Positions 1 through 7,724 of a stretch of 38,577 nt of DNA are shown in pieces (position 1 is the stretch's first letter; every line of letters starts with the position of its first letter). The position numbers and the translations under genes were made by a program. Source of the DNA: Rhodoferax sp. (GTDB lineage: Bacteria > Pseudomonadota > Gammaproteobacteria > Burkholderiales > Burkholderiaceae_C); the NCBI GenBank assembly GCA_021738345.1, contig JAIPCE010000011.1:1-38577 (forward strand), in the 5' to 3' direction. Below the pieces are notes generated by a model that worked only from the letters and a program-made list of their open reading frames with translations, was not told the origin of the DNA and did no database searches.

Positions 1-253
1 CAAGGGCTTTGAGGTCAATATCTGGCAAGGTCTTTATGCGCCCAAGGGAACGCCTGCAGATGTGCTTGTCAAACTGAATACGGCATTGCGCGCAGCCTTG
101 AAGGACCCCGACTTCATTCGTAAACAGGAGGGATTGGGTGCGGTGGTGACGACCGACGCGCGACTGGAACCTAGCGCGCACAAAAAATTTGTGGCTGCCG
201 AAATCGCACGCTGGAGCCCGGTCATCAAGGCCGCAGGCGTGTACGCGGATTAG
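1..253 (+). CDS. Bug/TTT-family periplasmic solute-binding protein, C-terminal end (partial)
   Basis: Only the last 83 codons are inside the window; the frame is open from base 2. The stretch WQGLYAPKGTP followed by LNTALRAALKDP is the typical C-terminal lobe signature of Bug proteins, the very abundant extracytoplasmic binding proteins of tripartite tricarboxylate transporters in Burkholderiales. They bind small carboxylates or related anions in the periplasm. The ligand cannot be judged from this fragment. The family call rests on this motif and the family-typical ending; the signal peptide and N-terminal lobe lie outside the window. Confidence 0.8.
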   Translation, partial: KGFEVNIWQGLYAPKGTPADVLVKLNTALRAALKDPDFIRKQEGLGAVVTTDARLEPSAHKKFVAAEIARWSPVIKAAGVYAD

Positions 254-259
254 CCCGTT

Positions 260-592
260 TCAAACCCCCCAGACCAGGTCCTGATCTTCGGCGATGCAGC
301 GTTTCAGCATGTCGATGAACGGGGTAGCGCGCTGACGCAGCGAAATACGTTCGGGCGGCTCCAGGGTTTCACCTCGGTCCAGCGCTTCCTGCCTCGCTTT
401 CGTGAGTTGCGCTTCTTCGGCGTCGACCGCCGCGTGCAACGCGACGATCACCGCTGGCATCTCCGGTGGGCGGATGATGCCCTGGGCCAAAGATTGCTTA
501 TCATGCCGGCCGATGATCTTGAGAATCTGGCGCCCATTGGGCTCTAGCATGATCAGGTCGCCAGTCGCTTGGGATTTGAATTTATAGAGCAT
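260..592 (-). CDS. DUF1840 domain-containing protein
   Basis: A 110-residue soluble protein beginning MLYKFKSQATGDLIMLEPNG, which matches the start of the DUF1840 family, small proteins typical of betaproteobacteria with no known biochemical role. I placed the start at the ATG at 592 because homology begins there; the frame stays open upstream to 667, but those residues do not look family-like. The ribosome binding site is weak. No signal peptide or membrane segment is visible. It is divergent from the PHA-granule region gene, sharing about 66 bp of upstream DNA. Charged residues dominate the middle (DAEEAQLTKARQEALDRGET), suggesting a helix. Function unknown. Confidence 0.75.
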   Translation of the reverse strand: MLYKFKSQATGDLIMLEPNGRQILKIIGRHDKQSLAQGIIRPPEMPAVIVALHAAVDAEEAQLTKARQEALDRGETLEPPERISLRQRATPFIDMLKRCIAEDQDLVWGV

Positions 593-658
593 GGGTAGTA
601 ACTGCTTGGGTCCTGGTGTGCAGAGCTGAGTGGATATCAACGAGTTGAAAAGGTTTTT

Positions 659-994
659 ATGGCGCATTTACAGATTCAGCGCGACCACCATCTGGGCATG
701 AAGGCGGCGCGCAAAGTGGCATTTACCTGGGCTGAGCAGGTGGAGACCGACTTTGGCATGGAATGCACCTATGAGGAAGGCGACACCGCCGACCTTGTCA
801 CGTTCGTGCGCTCGGGGGTCCAGGGAACGCTGCGTGTGACCGCGGAGCAGTTTCAACTCGATGCCAAGCTCGGGTTTTTATTGGGTGCTTTCAAAGACCG
901 CATCGAGTCCGAGATCGTCAAAAACCTCGACACCTTATTGGCCCCGAAAGCTCCCGCCAAAAAGTCGGCAGCGAAGAAAAAAGTAGCCAAATAA
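659..994 (+). CDS. Polyhydroxyalkanoic acid system protein (PHA_gran_rgn family)
   Basis: A 111-residue protein resembling the PHA_gran_rgn family, small proteins encoded near PHA granule genes. Visible family features are an early HHLGMKAARKVAFTWAEQ helix, a central GDTADLVTFVRSGVQGTLRV strand region and LGFLLGAFKDRIESEI near the end. The final 20 residues form a Lys/Ala/Pro tail (APKAPAKKSAAKKKVAK), which is basic like the DNA-binding tail of PhaF phasins. Role in granule formation or segregation is inferred from family context, not demonstrated. It is divergent from the DUF1840 gene and convergent with the acyl-CoA-binding protein gene, with only 5 bp between the two stop codons. Confidence 0.75.
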   Translation: MAHLQIQRDHHLGMKAARKVAFTWAEQVETDFGMECTYEEGDTADLVTFVRSGVQGTLRVTAEQFQLDAKLGFLLGAFKDRIESEIVKNLDTLLAPKAPAKKSAAKKKVAK

Positions 995-999
995 CCAAG

Positions 1000-1254
1000 T
1001 TAGCTCAGCGACTCGATCAGGCTCACATACTGTTTCATCGCATCGTCGGCTGAAACACCTTTGAGTCCATTCCAGGCATCCCACTTGGCGCGGCCCACCA
1101 TATCGACAAAACCTGGCTTCTTTTCGGTGTTATCGCCTGCAGTGGCCTGCTTGTACAGAGCATAAATCTTTAGCAGGGTGGCGTTGTCGGGACGTTCGGT
1201 CAGACTTTTTGAATTGGCAACTGCGGCTTCAAATTTAGTTTTGAGATTGGCCAT
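1000..1254 (-). CDS. Acyl-CoA-binding protein (ACBP)
   Basis: An 84-residue protein covering the whole ACBP fold. It shows the hallmark LLKIYALYKQATAGDN segment and the later KWDAWNGLKGVSADDAMKQY helix, which in ACBPs form the acyl-CoA pocket. ACBPs bind long-chain acyl-CoA esters in the cytoplasm and buffer or deliver them to enzymes. The start was set at the ATG at 1254 rather than 1266 because a GGAG lies six bases upstream of it and actually spans the first ATG. It is divergent from the wax ester synthase/DGAT gene, an acyl-CoA-consuming enzyme, which fits a role in supplying that substrate. Confidence 0.9.
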   Translation of the reverse strand: MANLKTKFEAAVANSKSLTERPDNATLLKIYALYKQATAGDNTEKKPGFVDMVGRAKWDAWNGLKGVSADDAMKQYVSLIESLS

Positions 1255-1346
1255 GGGATTCTCCATTGAGGGTTGAACCTGTATCTTACGTTGCGTTTTG
1301 ACTGCAGAATAGCGTTTTTCCAGCGAGCTTGCCCCGGAGCGTCCCC

Positions 1347-2954
1347 ATGGTCACGAAAGTAGTTGCCAAAAATGTTGCACACCCGCCCAAAACCGCGCCT
1401 GCTGTGGGCGTGTCCGACGGGGTGTCTGTGGTCGCCACCGTCCGCAAGCGCGCCCGCCGGGCCGCCCAGGCGGTGCAGAAAAATGTCACGGACGCGGTCG
1501 TCGGTAGCCTGGGTCTGCAGGGTGAGCGCATGTCCAAGGTCGATACCGCCTGGCTGCGCATGGACTCTGAATCCAACCTCATGATGATTGTGGGTGTCTG
1601 GGTGATCCAACCCGGCATTCGCTACGAAGACCTCAGTCAGCGCATAACAGAGCGCTTGCTCAAGTACCCGCGCTTTGTCCAGCGGGCAGTCGAAGACAGT
1701 GCCGGTGCCACCTGGATCAACGACGTGGGTTTTGACATCGCGCACCATCTGGTGCGTGAAAAGCTCGAAAAGTACAAAAAGGGCCGAGAGCAGCAGGCGC
1801 TGCAAAGCCGTCTGGCCGAGTTGTCGATGCGTCCGCTCGATCGCACGCGTCCGTTGTGGCAATTTCACCTCGTGGAGCACTTCAAGGGCGGTTCGGCCCT
1901 ACTGGTGCGGATTCACCATTGCATCGCCGACGGCATCGCGCTCATGTCGGTCACACAATCGCTGGTCGACGGCGGCGCGCCACCCCCTCAGCGCACGCCC
2001 CGCGCAACGCATCTGGACGGTATCGACGCGGCGGAAGAATGGATCGCCGATACCCTGCTCAAACCCCTGACCAACATGACCGTAAAAGCCTTGGCGGCGG
2101 CTGGCGATGGCGCAGTGCGGTCCCTGGGTTTGCTCAGCGACCCCCAAAAAGGGATGGAACAAAGCTTGCATGGATCGGTCGATATGGCCCGCCTGGCCTA
2201 CCAGGCTGCGACCGATCTAGCCGCGCTCGCGCTCATGCCGGACGACTCCGCCACCCGGCTCAAGGGAACGCCTGGCCGCAGCAAGCGCGTGGCCTGGTGC
2301 CAGCCCTTGCCCCTGGCTGAAGTCAAGGCGGTGGGCAAGGCGCTCAATTGTTCGATCAACGATGTGTTGCTGAGCTGCGTTGCGGGAGCCATCGGTGCGT
2401 ACCTCAGGGCGTATGGTGATGCCATCGCGGGCCAGGAAATTCGCGCCATGGTGCCGGTCAACTTGCGCGCGCCCGACAAGGCCCACCAATTGGGCAACCA
2501 GTTTGGCCTGGCCCCGCTGCTGCTGCCCATTGGGCTTGACAACCCGGTGGAGCGGGTCTATGAGGTGCGCCGGCGCATGTCGGGGCTCAAGGGCAGCATG
2601 CAACCCTTGCTGGCCTTTGGTTTGCTGGCCGTGGCGGGTTTGATGGTGAAACCGGTGCAAGATGCCATGCTGGGCCTGTTCTCCAAGAAAACGACCGCCG
2701 TCATGACCAATGTGCCTGGCCCGCGCGAAAAACTCAAACTGTGTGGCTCGGTGATCGAGGAAACCTTGTTTTGGGTGCCGCAGAGTGGCACCGTTGGGCT
2801 GGGGGTGTCGATTTTGAGCTACGGCGGTGGCGTGCAGTTTGGCATCGTGTCAGACGCCACCTTGTGCCCCGAGCCGCAGAAAATCATCGACCAGTTTGAG
2901 CCCGAGTTCGCCAAGCTCGCGCTAGTGACCTTGATGTTGCCCTGGGGCGACTGA
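1347..2954 (+). CDS. Wax ester synthase/diacylglycerol acyltransferase (WS/DGAT)
   Basis: A 535-residue bifunctional-type O-acyltransferase of the WS/DGAT family, which esterifies acyl-CoA with fatty alcohols or diacylglycerol to make wax esters or triacylglycerol. The catalytic HHxxxDG motif is at residues 190-196 (HHCIADG). The C-terminal domain has the conserved NDVLLSCVAGAI, MVPVNLR and TNVPGPREKLKLCG segments. The first 50 residues are a basic, Ala-rich extension (KKRARRAAQAVQK-like composition) ahead of the conserved core, which begins near MSKVDTAWLRMDSESNLM. I chose ATG 1347 over the upstream TTG 1329 because GGAG sits 7 bases before it. It faces the ACBP gene across 92 bp. Substrate preference cannot be told from sequence. 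Confidence 0.92.
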   Translation: MVTKVVAKNVAHPPKTAPAVGVSDGVSVVATVRKRARRAAQAVQKNVTDAVVGSLGLQGERMSKVDTAWLRMDSESNLMMIVGVWVIQPGIRYEDLSQRITERLLKYPRFVQRAVEDSAGATWINDVGFDIAHHLVREKLEKYKKGREQQALQSRLAELSMRPLDRTRPLWQFHLVEHFKGGSALLVRIHHCIADGIALMSVTQSLVDGGAPPPQRTPRATHLDGIDAAEEWIADTLLKPLTNMTVKALAAAGDGAVRSLGLLSDPQKGMEQSLHGSVDMARLAYQAATDLAALALMPDDSATRLKGTPGRSKRVAWCQPLPLAEVKAVGKALNCSINDVLLSCVAGAIGAYLRAYGDAIAGQEIRAMVPVNLRAPDKAHQLGNQFGLAPLLLPIGLDNPVERVYEVRRRMSGLKGSMQPLLAFGLLAVAGLMVKPVQDAMLGLFSKKTTAVMTNVPGPREKLKLCGSVIEETLFWVPQSGTVGLGVSILSYGGGVQFGIVSDATLCPEPQKIIDQFEPEFAKLALVTLMLPWGD

Positions 2955-3004
2955 CTACGGTTCGATCAGGGTAGCCCAAGCCAGGGCTGTTTGCAGACTG
3001 CCCC

Positions 3005-3778
3005 TCACTCCGCCAACTCGGCGCGTGCCAGCGCAATGTCCAGGTGTTGCATGGCGTCTTGGGGCTTGCTGGCGGCGGCTTGCTGATAGAGCTGGGTGGC
3101 CTCTGTCATGCGCTTGTCACCTTCGAGCATGACGAGGGCATTGGCGAATTCGATTTTTGCGATCGGTGACTTGGGTGTCAGTGCCTGCGCCTGCGCAAAC
3201 AACTTAAGACTGACTTCTTTCTTGGCACCATAGGTCATGTTGCCTATCAGCGAGCCCACCTTGTCGATTACCTCGGCGTGGAACGTGCCCAAAGCAATGT
3301 GGGCATCTGCGTGCAGCGGTTGCAGGCGGATCGCGGTCTCCAAAGCGCACTTGACCTTGCTACCGATCCCGCGCGCCAGGGCCTTGGCCACGCTGATTCC
3401 CTGGCTGTAGCGGCCCAGTGCATAGGCTTGCCAATAAAAGGCGTTGGCGTTGCCGGGGTCGGATTCGGCCTGCTCGGCCGCGCGCTGCGCCACCTGCATG
3501 AAAAGCTCCAGACGCGTCTTTTCGCGCGGCTCCAGATGGCTGGCATAAATGCAAGTGGCCTTGTTCGCGACAGTTGTGCCCTCTTTGCCAATTTTCAGTC
3601 CGGCCTCTGCGGCCGCTTCAAACTCGCCGCTGTGAAACAGCACCCAGGCGGCCAGCACCCTGGCGTCCTTGGGCAAGGGCTCCTGATCACCGCTGTGCAG
3701 GCGCTTCCAGTTCCGCTTGAGCCTTGTAGTATCGAACGGGTAATCGCCTATGTGTTCAAAGGCATTCCAAAGCGCCAT
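3005..3778 (-). CDS. TPR-like repeat protein, function unknown
   Basis: A 257-residue protein with no signal peptide and no membrane segment. It is built of helical pairs with the spacing of tetratricopeptide repeats: DARVLAAWVLFHSGEFEAAAEAG, NANAFYWQAYALGRYSQG, HADAHIALGTFHAEVIDKVG and SPIAKIEFANALVML. Repeats of this kind usually mediate protein-protein contacts. GGAG lies about 9 bases before the ATG. It is the last gene of a minus-strand run after the TetR regulator, 74 bp away, and is convergent with WS/DGAT. I do not recognise a specific function; a role as partner for the lipid-storage proteins around it is only a contextual guess. Confidence 0.7.
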   Translation of the reverse strand: MALWNAFEHIGDYPFDTTRLKRNWKRLHSGDQEPLPKDARVLAAWVLFHSGEFEAAAEAGLKIGKEGTTVANKATCIYASHLEPREKTRLELFMQVAQRAAEQAESDPGNANAFYWQAYALGRYSQGISVAKALARGIGSKVKCALETAIRLQPLHADAHIALGTFHAEVIDKVGSLIGNMTYGAKKEVSLKLFAQAQALTPKSPIAKIEFANALVMLEGDKRMTEATQLYQQAAASKPQDAMQHLDIALARAELAE

Positions 3779-3852
3779 GCTGTGAGTCTCCTTGGGGTTC
3801 CGTGGCTGCCATGTGCGCCGTGGGTCGGCATCTAGCTGCTGGATTATGGCGC

Positions 3853-4518
3853 CTATGGCCCGACCGGCGAACGGTAAGCGCCCGCCAGCGAGAGCAGATG
3901 CGCGCGCTGACCAGGCTCCAGGTAGGGCATGAGCACATTGAGCACATGGTGGGCACCGCGCAGCAGGGCCGCTTGGGCACTGGCCGGTTCCAAAGCGTTG
4001 CGCGGGTCACGTACATATTCAAAGCTGAGCCAATAGGTCAGCAAGACCACCATGCTGGTGGCGGTGGGCTCGACCTCGCGTGAATCCATGCTGACGGCGC
4101 TGGCGCGTCCCATGCTATCGAGCAGGGTCTTGACTGAGCGTGTCTTGTGCTTGAGCACCGATTGGAAATGGGTTTCCAGGCGGCGGTTTTTGCTGAGCAG
4201 ATCATTCAGGTCACGGTATAAAAAACGGTATTGCCAGATCAGCTCAAACAAGGTGTGCATGAAAAACCAGGCGTCCTCCACATCGCGCACCCCATCGCTG
4301 GCATTGAGCAGCTCGTTGAGCGACTTTTCGTAGCGGTCAAACAGCGAATTGATCAGTTCGTCCTTGGCCGGGTAGTGGTAGTACAGGTTGCCCGGACTAA
4401 TGCCGAGTTCGGCTGAAATCAGTGTGGTTGACACATTGGGCTCACCAAACCGGTTAAACAGTTCCAGCGTGACCTCCAGAATACGTTCAGCGGTGCGGCG
4501 CGGGGCTTTTTTAACCAT
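3853..4518 (-). CDS. TetR/AcrR-family transcriptional regulator
   Basis: A 221-residue regulator. Residues about 8-57 form the TetR DNA-binding domain: AERILEVTLELFNRFGEPNVSTT, then the recognition helix segment ISPGNLYYHYPAKDEL, which is the classical TetR ending of the helix-turn-helix. The remaining all-helical part would be the ligand-binding and dimerisation domain; its ligand is unknown. It starts 11 bp after the patatin phospholipase stop, so the two are almost certainly co-transcribed. That arrangement suggests a regulator of fatty acyl or lipid metabolism that responds to an acyl compound, as many TetR proteins do, but no operator was identified with confidence. Confidence 0.88.
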   Translation of the reverse strand: MVKKAPRRTAERILEVTLELFNRFGEPNVSTTLISAELGISPGNLYYHYPAKDELINSLFDRYEKSLNELLNASDGVRDVEDAWFFMHTLFELIWQYRFLYRDLNDLLSKNRRLETHFQSVLKHKTRSVKTLLDSMGRASAVSMDSREVEPTATSMVVLLTYWLSFEYVRDPRNALEPASAQAALLRGAHHVLNVLMPYLEPGQRAHLLSLAGAYRSPVGP

Positions 4519-4529
4519 GGTGATTTCCC

Positions 4530-5780
4530 TTAATGTGCGATTTGCCGACGCGCCGTTGCGACGGTCTCTGCCAGCCCATCGAGTGTTTCTTGCAAGGAGC
4601 CAATCGCACGCCCGAGCCGGGTGGGTGCCCGGGCAGGGGCCGACAGATGGCGCTTGTGGTCATTGAGTGCCTCGTGGTTCAGACTGATTCCATGGCGCGC
4701 CAGTGTGGTCGACAGCCCTGTCTTGCGCGTGCGCAGCATCTGACGCGTTTGCTGGTAGGCGTGCTCCGCAAGGTGGCGGCGTTGCGCATAGCTGAAGGTG
4801 TTGGCCAGATACAGCTCGGGGTCACGGTGGTCGGGCTCGATCAGCACAATGTCGGTGCTCGGGTAGGCGTGCGTATATTGCTTCATTCCCAGCTCCATGC
4901 GGGAATGGATCATGGAGCGAAAGGTCTGGCTCAATATGGCGGGCAGTCCGCCTTGCACTATGCGCGGAATTTCGCGCTTGCCCGGTGGCAATCCACCCTG
5001 CATGACCCTGGCCGCCTGGGGTGCAGTAGCGTCAAACGGGACCAGCGGGTTCAGGCAAATCAGCAAATCCACATCGTGGTCTTCCAGCGCTACCGAGGCG
5101 TGCATGGTCTTTTTGAGTGCGCCATCGACATAATACTGACCATCGATTTCCACCGGTGGGAACAATCCTGGCAGCGCCGAACTGGCCTGCACGGCCTGCG
5201 AAATAGGCACATGGTCCCAACCCGGGCGTCCAAACGGTGCGGCCTCTGCGCTGTCTAGGTTGGTGGCGACCAGGGTCAATTTGGTTTTTAGTTGGCGAAA
5301 GTCATTGGTACGCCCGTCGCGGCTGAAAAGTCGGGCCAATTGGGTGTGGACCGGCGTGTTGGAGAACACACCGGCAGGCAATGCCGGGCCTAGCCGCTCC
5401 AGGGCACTGAGCACCGACTTACGCCCGAAAGTGAAATGCCATAGCGCCGAAAGCAGCAGCCGCGGCAGCATGCGGCCGCGCCGTGCAAATTCGCCATAGG
5501 CGGGCTCCATCAACCAGGACGGGTCAAAAGTTTCCGAGGGTGTGCTGTCGTTTTCAATGAACGAGGCGCATAGCTCGCGCGGGGTCATGCCATTGGCCAG
5601 CGAGGCCACAATAAAGCCGCCTGCCGAAACACCGACATAGTGGTGCAGCTTGGTAAAGTCCAGGCCGTTGAGCGATTCTTCGAGGGCGCACAGGGCGCCA
5701 ATTTCGTAAATTGCGCCCAGTGGTCCGCCTCCGGCAAGCGCCAATGCGATTTTTGGAGCGGGATCGGTAGCTATGTTCAT
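4530..5780 (-). CDS. Patatin-like phospholipase
   Basis: A 416-residue serine hydrolase of the patatin family. The oxyanion-hole glycine loop is at residues 17-22 (GGGPLG), the nucleophile elbow GVSAG is at 50-54 with Ser52, and the Asp of the Ser-Asp dyad is D219 in a DGA motif. Patatins release fatty acids from phospholipids or other acyl esters. No signal peptide is evident, so a cytoplasmic or peripheral-membrane location is likely. I placed the start at 5780, just before the conserved APKIALALAGGGP segment; an in-frame ATG at 5822 would add 14 residues, and neither has a strong ribosome binding site. It lies between the phasin gene terminator and the TetR gene. Turnover of membrane or storage lipid is an inference. 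Confidence 0.87.
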   Translation of the reverse strand: MNIATDPAPKIALALAGGGPLGAIYEIGALCALEESLNGLDFTKLHHYVGVSAGGFIVASLANGMTPRELCASFIENDSTPSETFDPSWLMEPAYGEFARRGRMLPRLLLSALWHFTFGRKSVLSALERLGPALPAGVFSNTPVHTQLARLFSRDGRTNDFRQLKTKLTLVATNLDSAEAAPFGRPGWDHVPISQAVQASSALPGLFPPVEIDGQYYVDGALKKTMHASVALEDHDVDLLICLNPLVPFDATAPQAARVMQGGLPPGKREIPRIVQGGLPAILSQTFRSMIHSRMELGMKQYTHAYPSTDIVLIEPDHRDPELYLANTFSYAQRRHLAEHAYQQTRQMLRTRKTGLSTTLARHGISLNHEALNDHKRHLSAPARAPTRLGRAIGSLQETLDGLAETVATARRQIAH

Positions 5781-5843
5781 AGGGCAAAGTGTAGATGGCT
5801 CTTCACATTTCCATTGTTGCACTGCAGCAAGCAGCAGGTCGAC

Positions 5844-5867
5844 AAAAAAGGGCGCCGAGGCGCCCTT
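5844..5867 (-). terminator. Rho-independent terminator after the phasin gene
   Basis: A perfect stem, AAGGGCGCC against GGCGCCCTT, followed on the minus strand by a run of T (bases 5849-5844 read as A on the plus strand). It lies 25 bp beyond the phasin stop and about 64 bp ahead of the patatin start, so it should end phasin transcription before the patatin-TetR unit. Confidence 0.85.
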
Positions 5868-5891
5868 GCAATGGGTGCTGCACCGCGCGCA

Positions 5892-6482
5892 TCAGGCAGC
5901 GTCAGGCGTTTGTGTCGCAGCAGGCGTGGCCTCTGCGGGCTTTGTAGCGGCCGAGCGACGTTTGGGTGCGGCTTTTTTGGTGGCCGGCGCTGCAGCGCTT
6001 GTGGACTTGGCTGCTGCCACCTTGCTGCGTGGTGCAGCGGACTTTGCAGGCTCAGACGCAGCAGGGCTCTTGGCCGACAATTTCTGCACCGCGTTGTTCA
6101 GTTCATCAATGCGCTGAATCAGTACATTGACATCCTTGGCAGAGGGCACGCCAAGCTTGTTCAGCGCCTTTGCCACGCGGTCTTCAAAGATGGTCTCGAG
6201 CTTGTCCCACTGGCCTGTGGCCTTGGAAGTGATGTCCGTGGCCATCGTCGACATCTTGTTGGTGGCCTCGGAAATCCGCTCTTCCGCAGCGGCCTGGGTC
6301 TTGCGCTGGATGCTGGTGCCTTCCTTGACCAGCGCCTCGAATGCCTTGGTGCCCTCGGCCTGGGCACGGGTAAAGGCACCTAGCCCGGCCTGCCAGATTT
6401 GCTGTGCCGAGTCCTTGACCGAACCACTCAAGGGCGTGGCGCCCACATTTGAATCCTTACTTTTGTGCAATTTCTTGACCAT
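5892..6482 (-). CDS. PhaF/PhaI-type phasin (PHA granule-associated protein)
   Basis: A 196-residue phasin of the polyhydroxyalkanoate granule-associated family. The N-terminal half has the typical amphipathic stretch IWQAGLGAFTRAQAEGTKAFEALVKEG, which lies on the granule surface, then a coiled-coil-like segment ending IDELNNAVQKLSAK. The last 65 residues are an Ala/Lys/Pro/Ser tail (SKVAAAKSTSAAAPATKKAAPKR), the histone-H1-like tail by which PhaF-type phasins bind DNA and couple granules to the nucleoid. I chose the ATG at 6482 because AGG lies 9 bases upstream; the ATG at 6491 has no spacing to a ribosome binding site. A strong terminator follows the gene. Confidence 0.88.
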   Translation of the reverse strand: MVKKLHKSKDSNVGATPLSGSVKDSAQQIWQAGLGAFTRAQAEGTKAFEALVKEGTSIQRKTQAAAEERISEATNKMSTMATDITSKATGQWDKLETIFEDRVAKALNKLGVPSAKDVNVLIQRIDELNNAVQKLSAKSPAASEPAKSAAPRSKVAAAKSTSAAAPATKKAAPKRRSAATKPAEATPAATQTPDAA

Positions 6483-6629
6483 GGTTACCATCCTGAAGCG
6501 TAAATAGGGTTGCTGAGAGCTACTGTGCCTTGCCGCCCGGCAAAGCTTCTGGGGCAGGACTGTAAGTGCAGCACGGCGCTTTGTGTAGGTAAGGGGGTCT
6601 AAACGCCCGTCTGTCGAAATGCCCGATTG

Positions 6630-7508
6630 CTATCGCGTCTGCACCGCCGACAGTATCAATAAATCGTTTTTCGGTACATCGGCCATACCGCCGCTCACGC
6701 CAGTGGGCACTGCCGCAATGGCATCCACCACGCCCATGCCGTCGACCACCTTGCCAAACACTGCATAACCAGCCGAGGCGGCGCTGTAGTCAAGAAACGC
6801 GTTGTCCACCAGGTTGATGAAAAACTGTGAAGTTGCAGAATCCGCGGCTGTGGTGCGGGCCATGGCCAGGGTGGACCGCAGATTTTTTAGTCCGTTGTTG
6901 GACTCCAACTTGATGGACGCATAGGTCGGTGTCTTGGCGACCGGTCCTTTGGTAAAACCACCGCCCTGCACCATAAATCCCGAGATCACTCGGTGAAACA
7001 ACAGGTCATCATAAAAACGGTCGCGGGTGTACTTGAGAAAATTGTCCACCGACAGCGGCGCCTTGGCAGGGTTCAGCTCCAGCACAATCGTGCCCAGCGT
7101 GGTCACCATGGTCACCTGTGGGTCGGGCACTGCCAGCTCCACGCTCAGCAAGGTGCCTGCGCTGTTGGTGGCGACCACGGGCAAGCTGGTCGCGACCGCG
7201 ACCTGGCAGCTATAGGTCCGGCCGCTGGCGTTGGAGCCTGGATTTTCGGTGAGTGTGCTGCACCCTGGCGCGTTCAGCACCATCCCCTGGTCCAGGTTTT
7301 TCCCGGTCACCGAAATCTGGGCCTGCTTGCCATAACTCAGCGGAACCGCGCTGCTGATGGCAGTCACCGTGGCAGGGGCTTGCGTCGGACCGGTGGGTGA
7401 GGTCGGTCCCGTGGGTGAAGTTCCTGTGGTGTCACCGCTCGACCCCCCTCCACCACAGGCCATCAGAAGCGCCATTGGAAGTGCCACGAAAAAATGTGCT
7501 TGTTTCAT
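6630..7508 (-). CDS. Cyclophilin-type peptidyl-prolyl isomerase lipoprotein
   Basis: A 292-residue exported isomerase. Residues 1-18 are a lipoprotein signal peptide ending in the lipobox LMAC with Cys18, followed by a Gly/Ser/Thr/Pro-rich linker (residues 19-45). A beta-rich module follows that looks like an Ig-like or IPT/TIG domain ([20 protein letters not shown]). The C-terminal half is a cyclophilin domain: [45 protein letters not shown] and [17 protein letters not shown]. Cyclophilins accelerate cis-trans isomerisation of proline bonds. The start is at the MKQAHFF signal peptide; the frame is open upstream to 7712 but that part is not family-like. The substrate in the envelope is unknown. 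Confidence 0.9.
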   Translation of the reverse strand: MKQAHFFVALPMALLMACGGGGSSGDTTGTSPTGPTSPTGPTQAPATVTAISSAVPLSYGKQAQISVTGKNLDQGMVLNAPGCSTLTENPGSNASGRTYSCQVAVATSLPVVATNSAGTLLSVELAVPDPQVTMVTTLGTIVLELNPAKAPLSVDNFLKYTRDRFYDDLLFHRVISGFMVQGGGFTKGPVAKTPTYASIKLESNNGLKNLRSTLAMARTTAADSATSQFFINLVDNAFLDYSAASAGYAVFGKVVDGMGVVDAIAAVPTGVSGGMADVPKNDLLILSAVQTR

Positions 7509-7724
7509 AATGAACCCGTACCCTTTTGAATTTGCGACATGGCATTTTAGAGTTTCTTGACCCTTTGCCGTGCGAAGATGGATGTATTGCTCGACCGCTG
7601 CTTGTGCGGCAGGCAGTCCGGGGCGTTCAGCGCTCTGCCTTGAGGCGGGCAGCAAACAGTTCACCCACAGTAGCCAACCCGGATGCAGCCACTTGCCGAC
7701 GTATAGCGCCACCGGTGTGCTCGG

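Noticed and set aside
1200-1880. 226-codon minus-strand frame opposite the WS/DGAT and ACBP genes
   Set aside because: It is antisense to two well-supported genes and resembles no family; a typical high-GC shadow.
7509-7712. N-terminal extension of the cyclophilin frame to 7712
   Set aside because: The added residues have no signal-peptide or domain character, whereas a lipoprotein signal begins exactly at 7508.
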